In this document: positions 42,082-51,540 of the stretch, piece by piece
How the letters are laid out: the number at the start of each line of letters is the position of its first letter
Numbering within the stretch: position 1 is the stretch's first letter
Assembly (NCBI RefSeq): GCF_040869045.1
Contig: NC_090320.1
Coordinates: forward strand, 146,652,941-146,716,940
Length of the DNA stretch: 64,000 nucleotides
Reading direction: 5' to 3'
Origin: Eurosta solidaginis
Lineage: Eukaryota; Arthropoda; Insecta; Diptera; Tephritidae
The notes under the pieces: generated by a model
Database searches by the model: none
Seen by the model: only the letters and a program-made list of their open reading frames with translations
What the model was told of the DNA's origin: nothing
Program-made: the position numbers and the translations under genes

Positions 42082-44165
42082 TGAGGTGGGTTTTGTCTAA
42101 GGCTGGGGTAACACTCAGTCAATCCAGAGTCGAGTAAAGGTCCCACAAACCCCTACTGAATAAATACACGATATTTATGTGTTACAAACGCACGCACACA
42201 CGGCTGGGGATATTAGGCGGACAGCAGCTTTCCGTGCAAAGATGGAGGCGGTGGCTAATAGGCGTAGTAGTAGCGGAGGGGTCGGTACGGTGGTTTAGCG
42301 GCGGTGCAGTAGCGGGCGGGATGGTACGGTTGTCCGGGAGCAGCGGCGGGATCAGCGCGGCGGCCGGACGGCGGACAGTATTAGCGGACGGATTGGTACA
42401 GTAGTATGAGCGCAGTGGCTGGACGGCGGACAGTATTAGCGGACGGATGGGTGTAGCGGTATAGACGAAGTGACGGCACCAGCGAACTGGATGGACGGTG
42501 ATGCAGCGGCTTAACGGCGGTAGGATGGCGAGCGGCCAACGGTCGTTGTAGCAGCGACGTGACGGGTGCAGCGGCTTAACGGCGGTAGGATGGCGTGCGG
42601 CCAACCGTCGTCGTAGCAGCTGCGTGACGGATGCAGCGGCTCAACGGCGGTAGGATGGCGAACGGCCAACGGTCGTCGTAGCAGCGGCGGGACGGATACA
42701 GCGGCTCAACGGCTGTAGGATGGCGAACGGCCAGCGGTCGTCGTAGCAGCGGCGGGACGGATACAGCGGCTCAACGGCGGTAGGATGGCGAACAGGCAAC
42801 GGTCGTCGTAGCAGCGGCGTGACGGATGCAGCGGCTTAACGGCGGTAGGATGGCGAACGGCCAACGGTCGTCGTAGCAGCGGCGGGACGGATACAGCGGC
42901 TTAACGGCGGTAGGATGGCGAACGGCCAACGGTCGTCGTAGCAGCGGTGGCACCAGAGGGGCGACGGTGCGACGGCAGCGGCGGTGGGCTACGGAGCGCG
43001 TACCAGGGCAGAGAGAGAGAGAGAAAATAGGCCGGCGACTGGGTTTACCTGGACAGCGGCTGCGTGTTACGGGCGGGGTCGGATAGGCGTACCAACGGGC
43101 TGGTATTGGTCGGTCGGCTGCAACGGGATCTCTAGTCGCTCTTCTTCGGCAGCTGTGGTAGTCGCGGGGTCAGTCACCTGCGGAAGAGACTGCGAGGACT
43201 CGTTAGTGCTGGTTTCACCGCTGGACACCCCCGCCTCCCTACTTGCACACTAGTAGAAGGTGCGTAAGGGGGGCGGGGTTGTACCAGCCAATACACCGTG
43301 GGTCGACCCGTGGGCGGAGGGGAAGTGCACCTTAACGGCACAGCGGTAGCCCCTGTGCGCAAGCATCGGCTCACGGCCGAAACCAGAGCTGAGGGGAAGG
43401 GGTGAAATGTCATGAAGGCATCGGGCCGCTCAACACCTAGGAGGGCGCGGGGGGCAAAGTAGCACAAGGCATCCTCCCCGTCGTCCTTACCTAAGTGAAG
43501 GGTGACCCGCGCCATGACGGCGCCCCTACCACTCAGCCAGCCAAAGCTAGGACTGAGGGGGAGGGGTTGTATGGTCATTAAGGCATCGGGCCACACCATA
43601 CCTAGGAGGGCGCGGGGGGCAAAGTAGCACAAGGCATCCTCCCCGTCGTCCTTACCTAAGTGAAGGGTGACCCGCGCCATGACAGCGCCCCCTCCACTTA
43701 GCCAGCCTATGCTAGAACTGAGGGGGAGGGGTTAAATGGCCATGAGGGCGTCGGGCCACTCAACACCTAGGAGGGCGCGGGGGGCAAAGTAGCACAAGGC
43801 ATCCTCCCCGTCGTCCTTACCTAAGTGAAGGGTGACTCGCGCCATGACGGCGCCCCTTCCACTCAGCCAGCTAGCAGGAGGGAAAAATATGTCTTTAAAA
43901 AGACATCCACTCCCGCTGGCTCACCTGCGAGGACTGAATTGCGAAAATGCAAATTCAGTGTTTATATGGGTGGTGACGCAAACTGGTTGAGAATACAACG
44001 CACCATTATTGTGATTTTCATTGGTTCGCAATTTAGTTGGTTGTTGAATATGCTATAAAAGAAGTGGTTGTTGGCTATGCTATAGCAAAATAAGTACAGG
44101 GAGGTTCAGGTTTAGGTGAATAAGGAAATACAGGGGGAGTTACGTTATTGTAACGTTACGTTACA
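42082..44165 (-). repeat. gypsy B 3' LTR
   Basis: Same structure, with the ~64 bp units at 42490-42950 and ~165 bp units at 43390-43860. The open frames inside (for example 43174-43680 minus) repeat identical peptides because of the tandem units; they are not called as genes. Confidence 0.95.
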
Positions 44166-44178
44166 GTCCCCCTCCCAC
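44166..44178 (-). promoter_or_regulatory. gypsy B polypurine tract
   Basis: Minus-strand GTGGGAGGGGGAC directly before the 3' LTR (TGTAACG), the usual primer for plus-strand DNA synthesis. Confidence 0.85.
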
Positions 44179-44388
44179 TTCGGTTGACGGAAAGCTGCGG
44201 TGGGGGAAAGGTGGATCTCCAGGCATGGCCTAGGTATTATGCCGGTGTGCGTGTGGGCGAAGCACTTTATTTAAAAAAAAAAAAATATTTTTTCCAAAAA
44301 TATACAGAGTCATTCTACTTAAGTCTAACAGAGTTAATGTTACTATTTCAGGTTCAATTGCAAAAAACATCATTCTAATTAATTAAAA

Positions 44389-44421
<33 letters not shown>

Positions 44422-44507
44422 GTCGGGGGTGGAGTTGTACTGAACTGTATCCGTTGTCATACTTCTCTCGTTCCCTTTTGATGTTATGTAGATGTATATA
44501 TGAAAAT

Positions 44508-44538
<31 letters not shown>

Positions 44539-44647
44539 GTAATTTGAAAAATAATTCACATTTCATTTTCTCTTAAAATTAACAGAGGGTGCATATATAT
44601 ATAAAAATAGAAAATTTTGATTGGTCTCGTCTTCCTTCTTCAGTGCC
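44179..44647 (-). other. gypsy B 3' untranslated stretch with long homopolymer runs
   Basis: Two T-runs of about 25-30 bases on the plus strand (44394-44420, 44512-44538), i.e. A-runs in the sense strand, separated by about 90 bp, plus a shorter run near 44270. The function is unknown. The runs are also likely sites of assembly error. Confidence 0.7.
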
Positions 44648-44983
44648 TTATTCGATTGGTACGATTCGTTTCGTTCCCATGAGTGACACCTTTGCGTGTT
44701 TGTCATTTATCACTTCTACCCTCACCCGCTGTTCTTTCCACCGGAATGTCCAGGTTTTCTTGGATTGGTTGGCCGGGCGTTTTAGCCTTAGTTCTCTAAA
44801 AAATTCCTCGGGATCCGGTAATTTTTTTTTTTTTGCGCTGTTTTTGTTGTTTCGTTGGTTTCGGGGGCGCGCCGTTCTTGCGGCTCTGTCGCCGACTCCT
44901 TCTCCCGGATGACCATTAGGTGGTTTATTGGCGGCCCATGAAAAATTTGTATGCGTTGTATCCTTGGTTTGTTTGCCGGCCAT
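44648..44983 (-). CDS. gypsy B ORF3, small basic protein of unknown function
   Basis: 111 codons from ATG 44983 to TGA 44648, 127 bp after the pol stop. Basic and Pro-rich N-terminal half (K-K-K-K-L-P-D-P-E-E-F-F), then W-T-F-R-W-K-E-Q-R-V-R-V-E-V, alternating like beta strands. I recognise no family. Overlapped by another frame (44788-45066). It sits where gypsy A has its Ulp1-like frame but shares nothing with it. Real status uncertain. Confidence 0.45.
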   Translation of the reverse strand: MAGKQTKDTTHTNFSWAANKPPNGHPGEGVGDRAARTARPRNQRNNKNSAKKKKLPDPEEFFRELRLKRPANQSKKTWTFRWKEQRVRVEVINDKHAKVSLMGTKRIVPIE

Positions 44984-45109
44984 AATGTTGCCTCAAACGG
45001 TGGGTGCCACGGCCGTATTGGTTTTGGTGAGTCCGGTGGTATGGGTTGCCGGTGTTTTTGACTCATGTTGGATGGTGTGGTTCCTGGAATGGAGGGATAA
45101 ACGGGTTGT

Positions 45110-48109
45110 TTATGATTCGTACGGCTTTAAGTCTTGCAAGTGTGCGTGTGCGTGTTGCCGCTTTGGTTGCTCCGGGTGGCCTAATTTTACCGTGTTCGTC
45201 GAAACGTATTCCATCACCAAGTACGGGCCGGAAAATTTTGGTGCTAACTTCTGGGCGAATTTGTCTGCCGCGGATGAGAGTGGGTGGTCCCTTTTCATCA
45301 CCTGCTCACCTATACGTGGCTTCCATTGCCGTCTGCGTAAGTCGTAGTGTTTTTTCTGTTGCTTTGAAGCTTTGGCTAGATGCCCTTTTATCTCGTCCCA
45401 CAACTTGGTGATGGACGGTGGTACGGTTGGTGGCTCTGCTGGTACTGCTCCCTCCGTGCGCACTTGCTGCGGTGCTGTATGGTCTCTACCGAAGTTGATT
45501 TGTGCTGCTGATGCTGTTGTAGATTCGTGGCTGGCCGTGTTTATCGCGAATGCTATTTGCGGTATCTCCTGGTCCCAGGTGCGGTGGTCGTCCTTGCATC
45601 GCTGAGCCATCATGGTTTTCACGACTCGGTTGGTTCGCTCGGTGGGGTTTTCGTGCGGGGCGTAGGCTGCCGTAAACTTGTGATCGATGCGGTGGTCGTT
45701 CAAAAACGTTGCTAATGCCTTCCCGACGAATTGTTTGCCATTGTCTGTGAGGAGGGTTTTCGGGCAGCCAAATCGGTATATGACTCTTTCTTGGAGTGCT
45801 TTGATTACGCTTGCCGTTGTCGCTTGGCGCACTGGGATCAACTCCACCCACTTGGAGAATTTGTCCACCATTACGAGGAGGCAAGTATTTCCTTGCTTGG
45901 AACGGGGTAGTGGCCCTACGAAGTCAGCGGTTACTATTTCCCACGGTCGTGATGATTGCATGGTTGCCATCAATCCTGCTGGGCGTCTTTGCTCGACTTT
46001 GTATTCTGCGCATCTGATACACTTCCGTACGTGTTTGAGGACATCGCGGAACATCCCGGGCCAGTAATAGTTCTGTTGTGCTCTCTTAAGCGTCTTCTTC
46101 ACCCCGAGATGTCCGGCGGCGGCGGCGTCGTGGACTTCCTGTAGTACGTCCTTTCGTCGGTCGGCTGGGATGCACAGCTTCCATTGCGGTGACCGCGAAA
46201 GTTGATTTCTCGGGGAAATGTGGCGGAAGAGTCGGTTATCGACGATCTGGTAATCTGGATGTGCTTGGGGTTTTTCCCGCACCTGTCTTGCTTTCCTCTC
46301 GTGCCAGTCGTTTGTTCCGTTGGTTATGGTGTACAAAATGTCGTCATCGGCGTGTCGTAGCGGGCAGCGGGAGAGTGCGTCGGCTACCACGTTCTGTGCT
46401 CCTTTTCGGTATTCTATCTCGAAATTATATTGTTGCAATTCCAGTGCCCATCTTGCCAGACGTCCAGAGGGGCTTTGGAGTGAGTGCAGCCATTTTAGTG
46501 AGTGGTGGTCGGTGATGACGGTGAAGTGATACCCCTCCAGGTACGGTCTCATCTTACGGATACCCCATAGCACGGCGAGGCATTCTTGTTCGGTGGCCGA
46601 GTATCGCTTTTCCAGCTGGGTTAGGCTTCGGCTGGCGTAGGCTACTACATTCTCGTGGTCGGAATGGCGTTGATAAAGCACGACGCCCAGGCCCTCTCCG
46701 CTCGCGTCGGTCTGGAGAAAAAACGGTCGAGAGAAGTCCGGACAACAAAGTATTGGCGCGCTGGAGAGCTTATCCTTGAGAGCTTTGAAAGCGTGATTTT
46801 TTTGCGCCTCCCATTTCCAGACTTGTCCCTTTTTCAGCAGTTGGTTAAGCGGCGCGGCGAGCGTAGAGAAGTCTGCCACGAAGCGGCGGTACCATGACGC
46901 GAGTCCAAGAAAACGGCGGAGCTCTTTGAGCGTTTTCGGTGCAGGCATCTCCTGTACAGCGGATACTTTTGCTGGATCGGTGTGAATTCCTTTCGAACTG
47001 ATGATATGTCCTAGGTAATGGAGTTGTTGCTGGACGAAGCTGCATTTTTCGAAGTTTACTTGCATCCTGTGTCTTTGTAGGCGCTCGAACACTTCCCTCA
47101 AGATCGCCAAGTGTTCTGCGAATGTATCTCCCAATACGATGATATCGTCCAGGTAGGCGAAAACTTTTGGTTGGAGTTCGGGTCCAAGTATCGAATCCAG
47201 AGCGCGTTGAAAGGTAGCCGGAGCAGAGTGTAGGCCAAATGGCATGACTTTCCACTGGAACAACCCTCTGCCAGGAACTGTAAATGCGGTGTATGGTCGG
47301 GATGCTCTGGCGAGCGGGATTTGCCAGTAGCCGTTCTTCAAGTCAATGGTCGAGATGAATTTCGCCTCTTTCAGCTGGTCGAGAATGGCTCCAATTTGCG
47401 GCAACGGGTAAGCGTCTGGTTCGCTGGCGGCGTTGAGCTGACGGTAATCTATGCACATCCTCCACGTGCCCTGTTTTTTGCGGACTAGCACGATTGGCGA
47501 GCTGTACGCGCTTCGTGATGGTTCTATTCTTCCTCCGGCTAATAACTCGTCTACCTCTTCGTTGATTACTTGTTGCATGGCCGGGTTGCGGGGGTAGTAT
47601 CGTTGCTTCAGCGGTCGGTTGTGTTTGAGACGAATCGTATGCTCGGCTGCAGTGCTTGGTCCGATGATTTCTCCAAACCGCTTTTGGTGATGCGCCAGGA
47701 AGTTTCCCAGTTCCGTGTTTTGTTCGTCGCTCAGGTGTTCTCGGCTCGTCAATGCACATAGCGTATCCAATTCGGGTGCTCTCTTGGTCACGGTGGTCTC
47801 TAGCGGCTGACCATCCAGCGTGAGGATGATTCCCCTCTGTCTTAGGAAGTCCATTCCGAGGATTACCTGTTCGGCCAAGTTTGGGATAACGGATAGCATC
47901 GCGTCTGTGGTTCGTCCTTGATACACAATCCTTGCCGGGTAGGAGTTCGAGGTAAAGACACACGTTTGGTCTGCCAGCTGGATGCTTCGCTTGTTGGGGC
48001 GCGCCTTGATGTTGTTCTTTTCTAGGTGTTTCCGCACGGTGTCATCTACATAGGATAGGGTGGCGCCGGTGTCCACTAGTGCGCGCACGCTCATGTCCTC
48101 GATGAGCAC
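45110..48109 (-). CDS. gypsy B Pol polyprotein, intact (protease-RT-RNase H-integrase)
   Basis: About 999 codons; 48109 is a GTG and the frame is open upstream into the gag overlap, so the true entry is probably by frameshift. Protease A-L-V-D-T-G-A-T (residues about 10-17) and V-I-L-G-M-D-F-L. RT C-I-D-Y-R-Q-L-N, T-I-D-L-K-N-G-Y-W-Q, F-G-L-H-S-A-P-A-T-F, Y-L-D-D-I-I-V-L. RNase H L-Q-T-D-A-S-G, T-E-Q-E-C-L, I-T-D-H-H-S-L-K-W, V-A-D-A-L-S-R. Integrase zinc domain H-L-G-V-K, C-I-R-C-A-E-Y. Core T-A-D-F-V-G-P, L-T-D-N-G-K-Q-F, E-N-P-T-E-R-T-N-R. C-terminal F-S-G-P-Y. Every catalytic residue is present, the only such pol here. Confidence 0.95.
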   Translation of the reverse strand: MLIEDMSVRALVDTGATLSYVDDTVRKHLEKNNIKARPNKRSIQLADQTCVFTSNSYPARIVYQGRTTDAMLSVIPNLAEQVILGMDFLRQRGIILTLDGQPLETTVTKRAPELDTLCALTSREHLSDEQNTELGNFLAHHQKRFGEIIGPSTAAEHTIRLKHNRPLKQRYYPRNPAMQQVINEEVDELLAGGRIEPSRSAYSSPIVLVRKKQGTWRMCIDYRQLNAASEPDAYPLPQIGAILDQLKEAKFISTIDLKNGYWQIPLARASRPYTAFTVPGRGLFQWKVMPFGLHSAPATFQRALDSILGPELQPKVFAYLDDIIVLGDTFAEHLAILREVFERLQRHRMQVNFEKCSFVQQQLHYLGHIISSKGIHTDPAKVSAVQEMPAPKTLKELRRFLGLASWYRRFVADFSTLAAPLNQLLKKGQVWKWEAQKNHAFKALKDKLSSAPILCCPDFSRPFFLQTDASGEGLGVVLYQRHSDHENVVAYASRSLTQLEKRYSATEQECLAVLWGIRKMRPYLEGYHFTVITDHHSLKWLHSLQSPSGRLARWALELQQYNFEIEYRKGAQNVVADALSRCPLRHADDDILYTITNGTNDWHERKARQVREKPQAHPDYQIVDNRLFRHISPRNQLSRSPQWKLCIPADRRKDVLQEVHDAAAAGHLGVKKTLKRAQQNYYWPGMFRDVLKHVRKCIRCAEYKVEQRRPAGLMATMQSSRPWEIVTADFVGPLPRSKQGNTCLLVMVDKFSKWVELIPVRQATTASVIKALQERVIYRFGCPKTLLTDNGKQFVGKALATFLNDHRIDHKFTAAYAPHENPTERTNRVVKTMMAQRCKDDHRTWDQEIPQIAFAINTASHESTTASAAQINFGRDHTAPQQVRTEGAVPAEPPTVPPSITKLWDEIKGHLAKASKQQKKHYDLRRRQWKPRIGEQVMKRDHPLSSAADKFAQKLAPKFSGPYLVMEYVSTNTVKLGHPEQPKRQHAHAHLQDLKPYES

Positions 48110-48129
48110 TGGTATATAGAATCGGCCAT

Positions 48130-48843
48130 CTACTTGTGGTTTTGCGGTCGATTTGCTGGCGGGTGGTTCCTTCGGCTTCTCTGGTCGGACGTACGGTGCT
48201 TGGCGGCTTCCTTCCTCCAGGGGCCCTTACATTGGAAGCGGTGGTGTCCGCGTTCCTTGCAGCGCCAACAGCACTCTTTGCTGTCGTATTCCATGGGTAG
48301 GTGGTATAGGCTGTGGGCCACCATTTTTCCCTGTTTCGCTTCCTCGCCTCTTAACAGCTCATACTCTTCCGTTAGCTCCAGGAGCTCCTCGATCGTCCTA
48401 AACTCGCTGCGTTTGACAAAAAGGCGGTATTCCACGCGTAGACCATCATAGATCCGTTCGAGGTGTTTCTCTTCGCACATCGTCGGGTGTTGGCGGATCA
48501 GCGTTTCCAGTGCGAGGATGTAGTCCTTGGCCTTCTCTCGGCCTTGCTGTTTGCGTTGTCGGATGGCCTCTTCCAAATGTCGTATGTGTCGCTTAGGTAG
48601 AAAAAAATGTTGCACCTCCCTCCGCAGATCGCTCCAGCGGTGTATGTGTTGCTTACGGACGCGGTACCATTGCAGTGCTTTCCCACGTAGAAGCTCCGGC
48701 AGTGTTGGGAGGAGTCGGTCGACGGGGATGCGGTAGCATTCGGCAAGCTCCTCTATCCTCTCAAGAAATTCGTGCAGTGACTCCTCCCCCGAAAAGTGCA
48801 AGTCCCAGCGGCGAACGGTATTCATAAGTTCACCGTCGCTCAT
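48130..48843 (-). CDS. gypsy B Gag frame 2 (capsid and nucleocapsid)
   Basis: 237 codons. The capsid region has W-D-L-H-F-S-G, A-L-Q-W-Y-R-V-R, F-F-L-P-K-R-H and A-K-D-Y-I-L-A-L, parallel to gypsy A. The C-terminal C-W-R-C-K-E-R-G-H-H-R-F-Q-C is an intact C-x2-C-x4-H-x4-C zinc knuckle, then a basic tail. Pol lies in the -1 frame and overlaps its end, so Gag-Pol would need a -1 frameshift. Packages the element RNA into particles. Confidence 0.9.
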   Translation of the reverse strand: MSDGELMNTVRRWDLHFSGEESLHEFLERIEELAECYRIPVDRLLPTLPELLRGKALQWYRVRKQHIHRWSDLRREVQHFFLPKRHIRHLEEAIRQRKQQGREKAKDYILALETLIRQHPTMCEEKHLERIYDGLRVEYRLFVKRSEFRTIEELLELTEEYELLRGEEAKQGKMVAHSLYHLPMEYDSKECCWRCKERGHHRFQCKGPWRKEAAKHRTSDQRSRRNHPPANRPQNHK

Positions 48844-49289
48844 TTCGTCTCGTTTTGGTAATGCGTTCTCTCCCTTTCCTCCGTGCGGCTGTGGATCTGG
48901 ATTGAAGGGATCGGCTTTGTTGTTGGCTGGGGTAGCGTAGCGAACTTCCCCTCTTCCTCGTTCACTTCTCGTTCCAGCTCTTTCAACAGGTCTTCACTGG
49001 ATTTCCTGGCGCGTTTCGCTCGCACGTAAGTACTCAGTGCGCGGCGCAGCTCGGCTACGGTTTGGCCTTCCACGTCGATTCGGTGTTCCTTACACTCCTC
49101 GATCAGCTTCTCCTTCCTAAGTAGGTAGATCCAATTGAGCGAGTCGGTGTTCAGCAGCGTGCCTTCCGGAGCCTGTGTGTGTGTTGTTTCTAGCGGTGCG
49201 TTCGTCGAACCCGCCCCGGCAGTGTTGGTGGTGGTTGTAGTTGTTTTTCCACGGTCGTCTGCGGAGGAGGGTCCCTGCTCGGGCGCCAT
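48840..49289 (-). CDS. gypsy B Gag frame 1
   Basis: 149 codons from the ATG inside the primer site. Thr-rich start, then L-R-K-E-K-L-I-E-E-C-K and V-A-E-L-R-R-A-L (about residues 57-90), a SAP-like two-helix pattern, followed by a basic-acidic region (R-A-K-R-A-R-K). Its TGA overlaps the ATG of frame 2 (ATGA, 48840-48843), so frame 2 could be reached by stop-restart or by a -1 slip. Confidence 0.75.
   Translation of the reverse strand: MAPEQGPSSADDRGKTTTTTTNTAGAGSTNAPLETTHTQAPEGTLLNTDSLNWIYLLRKEKLIEECKEHRIDVEGQTVAELRRALSTYVRAKRARKSSEDLLKELEREVNEEEGKFATLPQPTTKPIPSIQIHSRTEERERTHYQNETK
49271..49288 (-). promoter_or_regulatory. gypsy B primer-binding site, overlapping the gag start
   Basis: TGGCGCCCGAGCAGGGAC on the minus strand, four bases after the LTR. 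Its first two bases are the TG of the gag ATG (49289-49287), so Gag begins M-A-P-E-Q-G-P from the primer site itself. Confidence 0.9.
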
Positions 49290-49292
49290 TTA

Positions 49293-51372
49293 TGAGGTGG
49301 GTTTTGTCTAAGGCTGGGGTAACACTCAGTCAATCCAGATTCGAGTAAAGGTCCCACAAACCCCTACTGAATAAATACACGATATTTATGTGTTACGAAC
49401 GCACGCACACACGGCTGGGGATATTAGGCGGACAGCAGCTTTCCGTGCAAAGATGAAGGCGGTGGCTAATAGGCGTAGTAGTAGCGGAGGGGTCGGTACG
49501 GTGGTTTAGCGGCGGTGCAGTAGCGGGCGGGATGGTACGGTTGTCCGGGAGCAGCGGCGGGATCAGCGCGGCGGCCGGACGGCGGACAGTATTAGCGGAC
49601 GGATTGGTACAGTAGTATGAGCGCAGTGGCTGGACGGCGGACAGTATTAGCGGACGGATGGGTGTAGCGGTATAGACGAAGTGACGGCACCAGCGAACTG
49701 GATGGACGGTGATGCAGCGGCTTAACGGCGGTAGGATGGCGAGCGGCCAACGGTCGTTCTAGCAGCGACGTGACGGGTGCAGCGGCTTAACGGCGGTAGG
49801 ATGGCGTGCGGCCAACGGTCGTCGTAGCAGCGGCGTGACGGATGCAGCGGCTCAACGGCGGTAGGATGGCGAACGGCCAACGGTCGTCGTAGCAGCGGCG
49901 GGACGGATACAGCGGCTCAACGGCGGTAGGATGGCGAACGGCCAACGGTCGTCGTAGCAGCGGCGGGACGTGTACAGCGGCTCAACGGCGGTAGGATGGC
50001 GAACAGCCAACGGTCGTCGTAGCAGCGGCGTGACGGATGCAGCGGCTTAACGGCGGTAGGATGGCGAACGGCCAACGGTCGTCGTAGCAGCGGCGGGACG
50101 GATACAGCGGCTTAACGGCGGTAGGATGGCGAACGGCCAACGGTCGTCGTAGCAGCGGTGGCACCAGAGGGGCGACGGTGCGACGGCAGCGGCGGTGGGC
50201 TACGGAGCGCGTACCAGGGCAGAGAGAGAGAAAATAGGCCGGCGACGGGGTTTACCTGGACAGCGGCTGCGTGTTCCGGGCGGGGTCGGATAGGCGTACC
50301 AACGGGCTGGTATTGGTCGGTCGGCTGCAACGGGATCTCTAGTCGCTCTTCTTCGGCAGCTGTGGTAGTCGCGGGGTCAGTCACCTGCGGAAGAGACTGC
50401 GAGGACTCGTTAGTGCTGGTTTCACCGCTGGACACCCCCGCCTCCCTACTTGCACACTAGTAGAAGGTGCGTAAGGGGGGCGGGGTTGTACCAGCCGATA
50501 CACCGTGGGTCGACCCGTGGGCGGAGGGGAAGTGCACCTTAACGGCACAGCGGTAGCCCCTGTGCGCACGCATCGGCTCACGGCCGAAACCAGAGCTGAG
50601 GGGAAGGGGTGAAATGTCATGAAGGCATCGGGCCGCTCAACACCTAGGAGGGCGCGGGGGGCAAAGTAGCACAAGGCATCCTCCCCGTCGTCCTTACCTA
50701 AGTGAAGGGTGACCCGCGCCATGACGGCGCCCCTACCACTCAGCCAGCCAAAGCTAGGACTGAGGGGGAGGGGTTGTATGGTCATTAAGGCCTCGGGCCA
50801 CACCATACCTAGGAGGGCGCGGGGGGCAAAGTAGCACAAGGCATCCTCCCCGTCGTCCTTACCTAAGTGAAGGGTGACCCGCGCCATGACAGCGCCCCCT
50901 CCACTCAGCCAGCCTAAGCTAGAACTGAGGGGGAGGGGTTAAATGGCCATGAGGGCGTCGGGCCACTCAACACCTAGGAGGGCGCGGGGGGCAAAGTAGC
51001 ACAAGGCATCCTCCCCGTCGTCCTTACCTAAGTGAAGGGTGACTCGCGCCATGACGGCGCCCCTTCCACTCAGCCAGCTAGCAGGAGGGAAAAATATGTC
51101 TTTAAAAAGACATCCACTCCAGCTGGCTCACCTGCGAGGACTGAATTGCGAAAATGCAAATTCAGTGTTTATATGGGTGGTGACGCAAACTGGTTGAGAA
51201 TTCAACGCACCATTATTGTGATTTTCATTGGTTCGCAATTTAGTTGGTTGTTGAATATGCTATAAAAGAAGTGGTTGTTGGCTATGCTATAGCAAAATAA
51301 GTACAGGGAGGTTCAGGTTTAGGTGAATAAGGAAATACAGGGGGAGTTACGTTATTGTAACGTTACGTTACA
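49293..51372 (-). repeat. gypsy B 5' LTR
   Basis: TGAGGTGGG to GTTACA in plus orientation. Contains about eight ~64 bp units (49700-50160, CGGCGGTAGGATGGCGAACG) and three ~165 bp units (50590-51065, GGGCGCGGGGGGCAAAGTAG). Differences from the other LTR are scattered single bases and small indels. Confidence 0.95.
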
Positions 51373-51378
51373 AGTGTA

Positions 51379-51536
51379 CCTACATATATAGAATTAGAGA
51401 AATAAAGTGAATTTATATGAGAACGACTTGCACGGTGTCCCAAATTTACAAATCTATTGTAAGCGAACCTTGGACACGGCGAGTATAGTCCTAGCACTTA
51501 TTGAAGAAGCGCCGGGACGGAAAAAGCTTTGTTACA
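51379..51536 (+). repeat. gypsy A 3' LTR, right end
   Basis: Resumes after gypsy B with the continuation of 34337-34497 (TATATAGAATTA, AAAGTGAATTTATATGA, GTTACA) and ends at ATCT, the duplicated target in BEL. Confidence 0.93.
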
Positions 51537-51540
51537 ATCT

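Larger units (their letters stand above)
42082..51372 (-). mobile_element. Ty3/gypsy element B (gypsy B), innermost and apparently intact
   Basis: 9291 bp, minus strand, flanked by AGTGTA at 42076-42081 and 51373-51378. LTRs of 2084 and 2080 bp, very similar. Primer site, two gag frames, a 999-codon pol, a small ORF3, purine tract. No stop or frameshift found in the main frames, so it may be recently active. The ~2.1 kb LTR and lysine-type primer site fit the Osvaldo/Ulysses group (inference). Confidence 0.95.
32608..51536 (+). mobile_element. Ty3/gypsy element A (gypsy A), inserted in BEL
   Basis: Plus strand, flanked by ATCT at 32604-32607 and 51537-51540. About 9.6 kb once gypsy B is removed. 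5' LTR 32608-34497, primer site TGGCGCCCGAGCAGGGAC, gag, protease, RT, RNase H, integrase, an extra Ulp1-like frame, then a 3' LTR that lacks roughly its first 430 bp and is split by gypsy B. The long LTRs and lysine-tRNA-type primer site recall the Osvaldo/Ulysses group (inference). Gag-pol has stops and frameshifts. Confidence 0.93.

Noticed and set aside
43174..43680. 168-codon minus-strand frame with perfect peptide repeats, repeated at 50381-50887
   Set aside because: Lies within the gypsy B LTR tandem units; present twice only because LTRs are duplicated.
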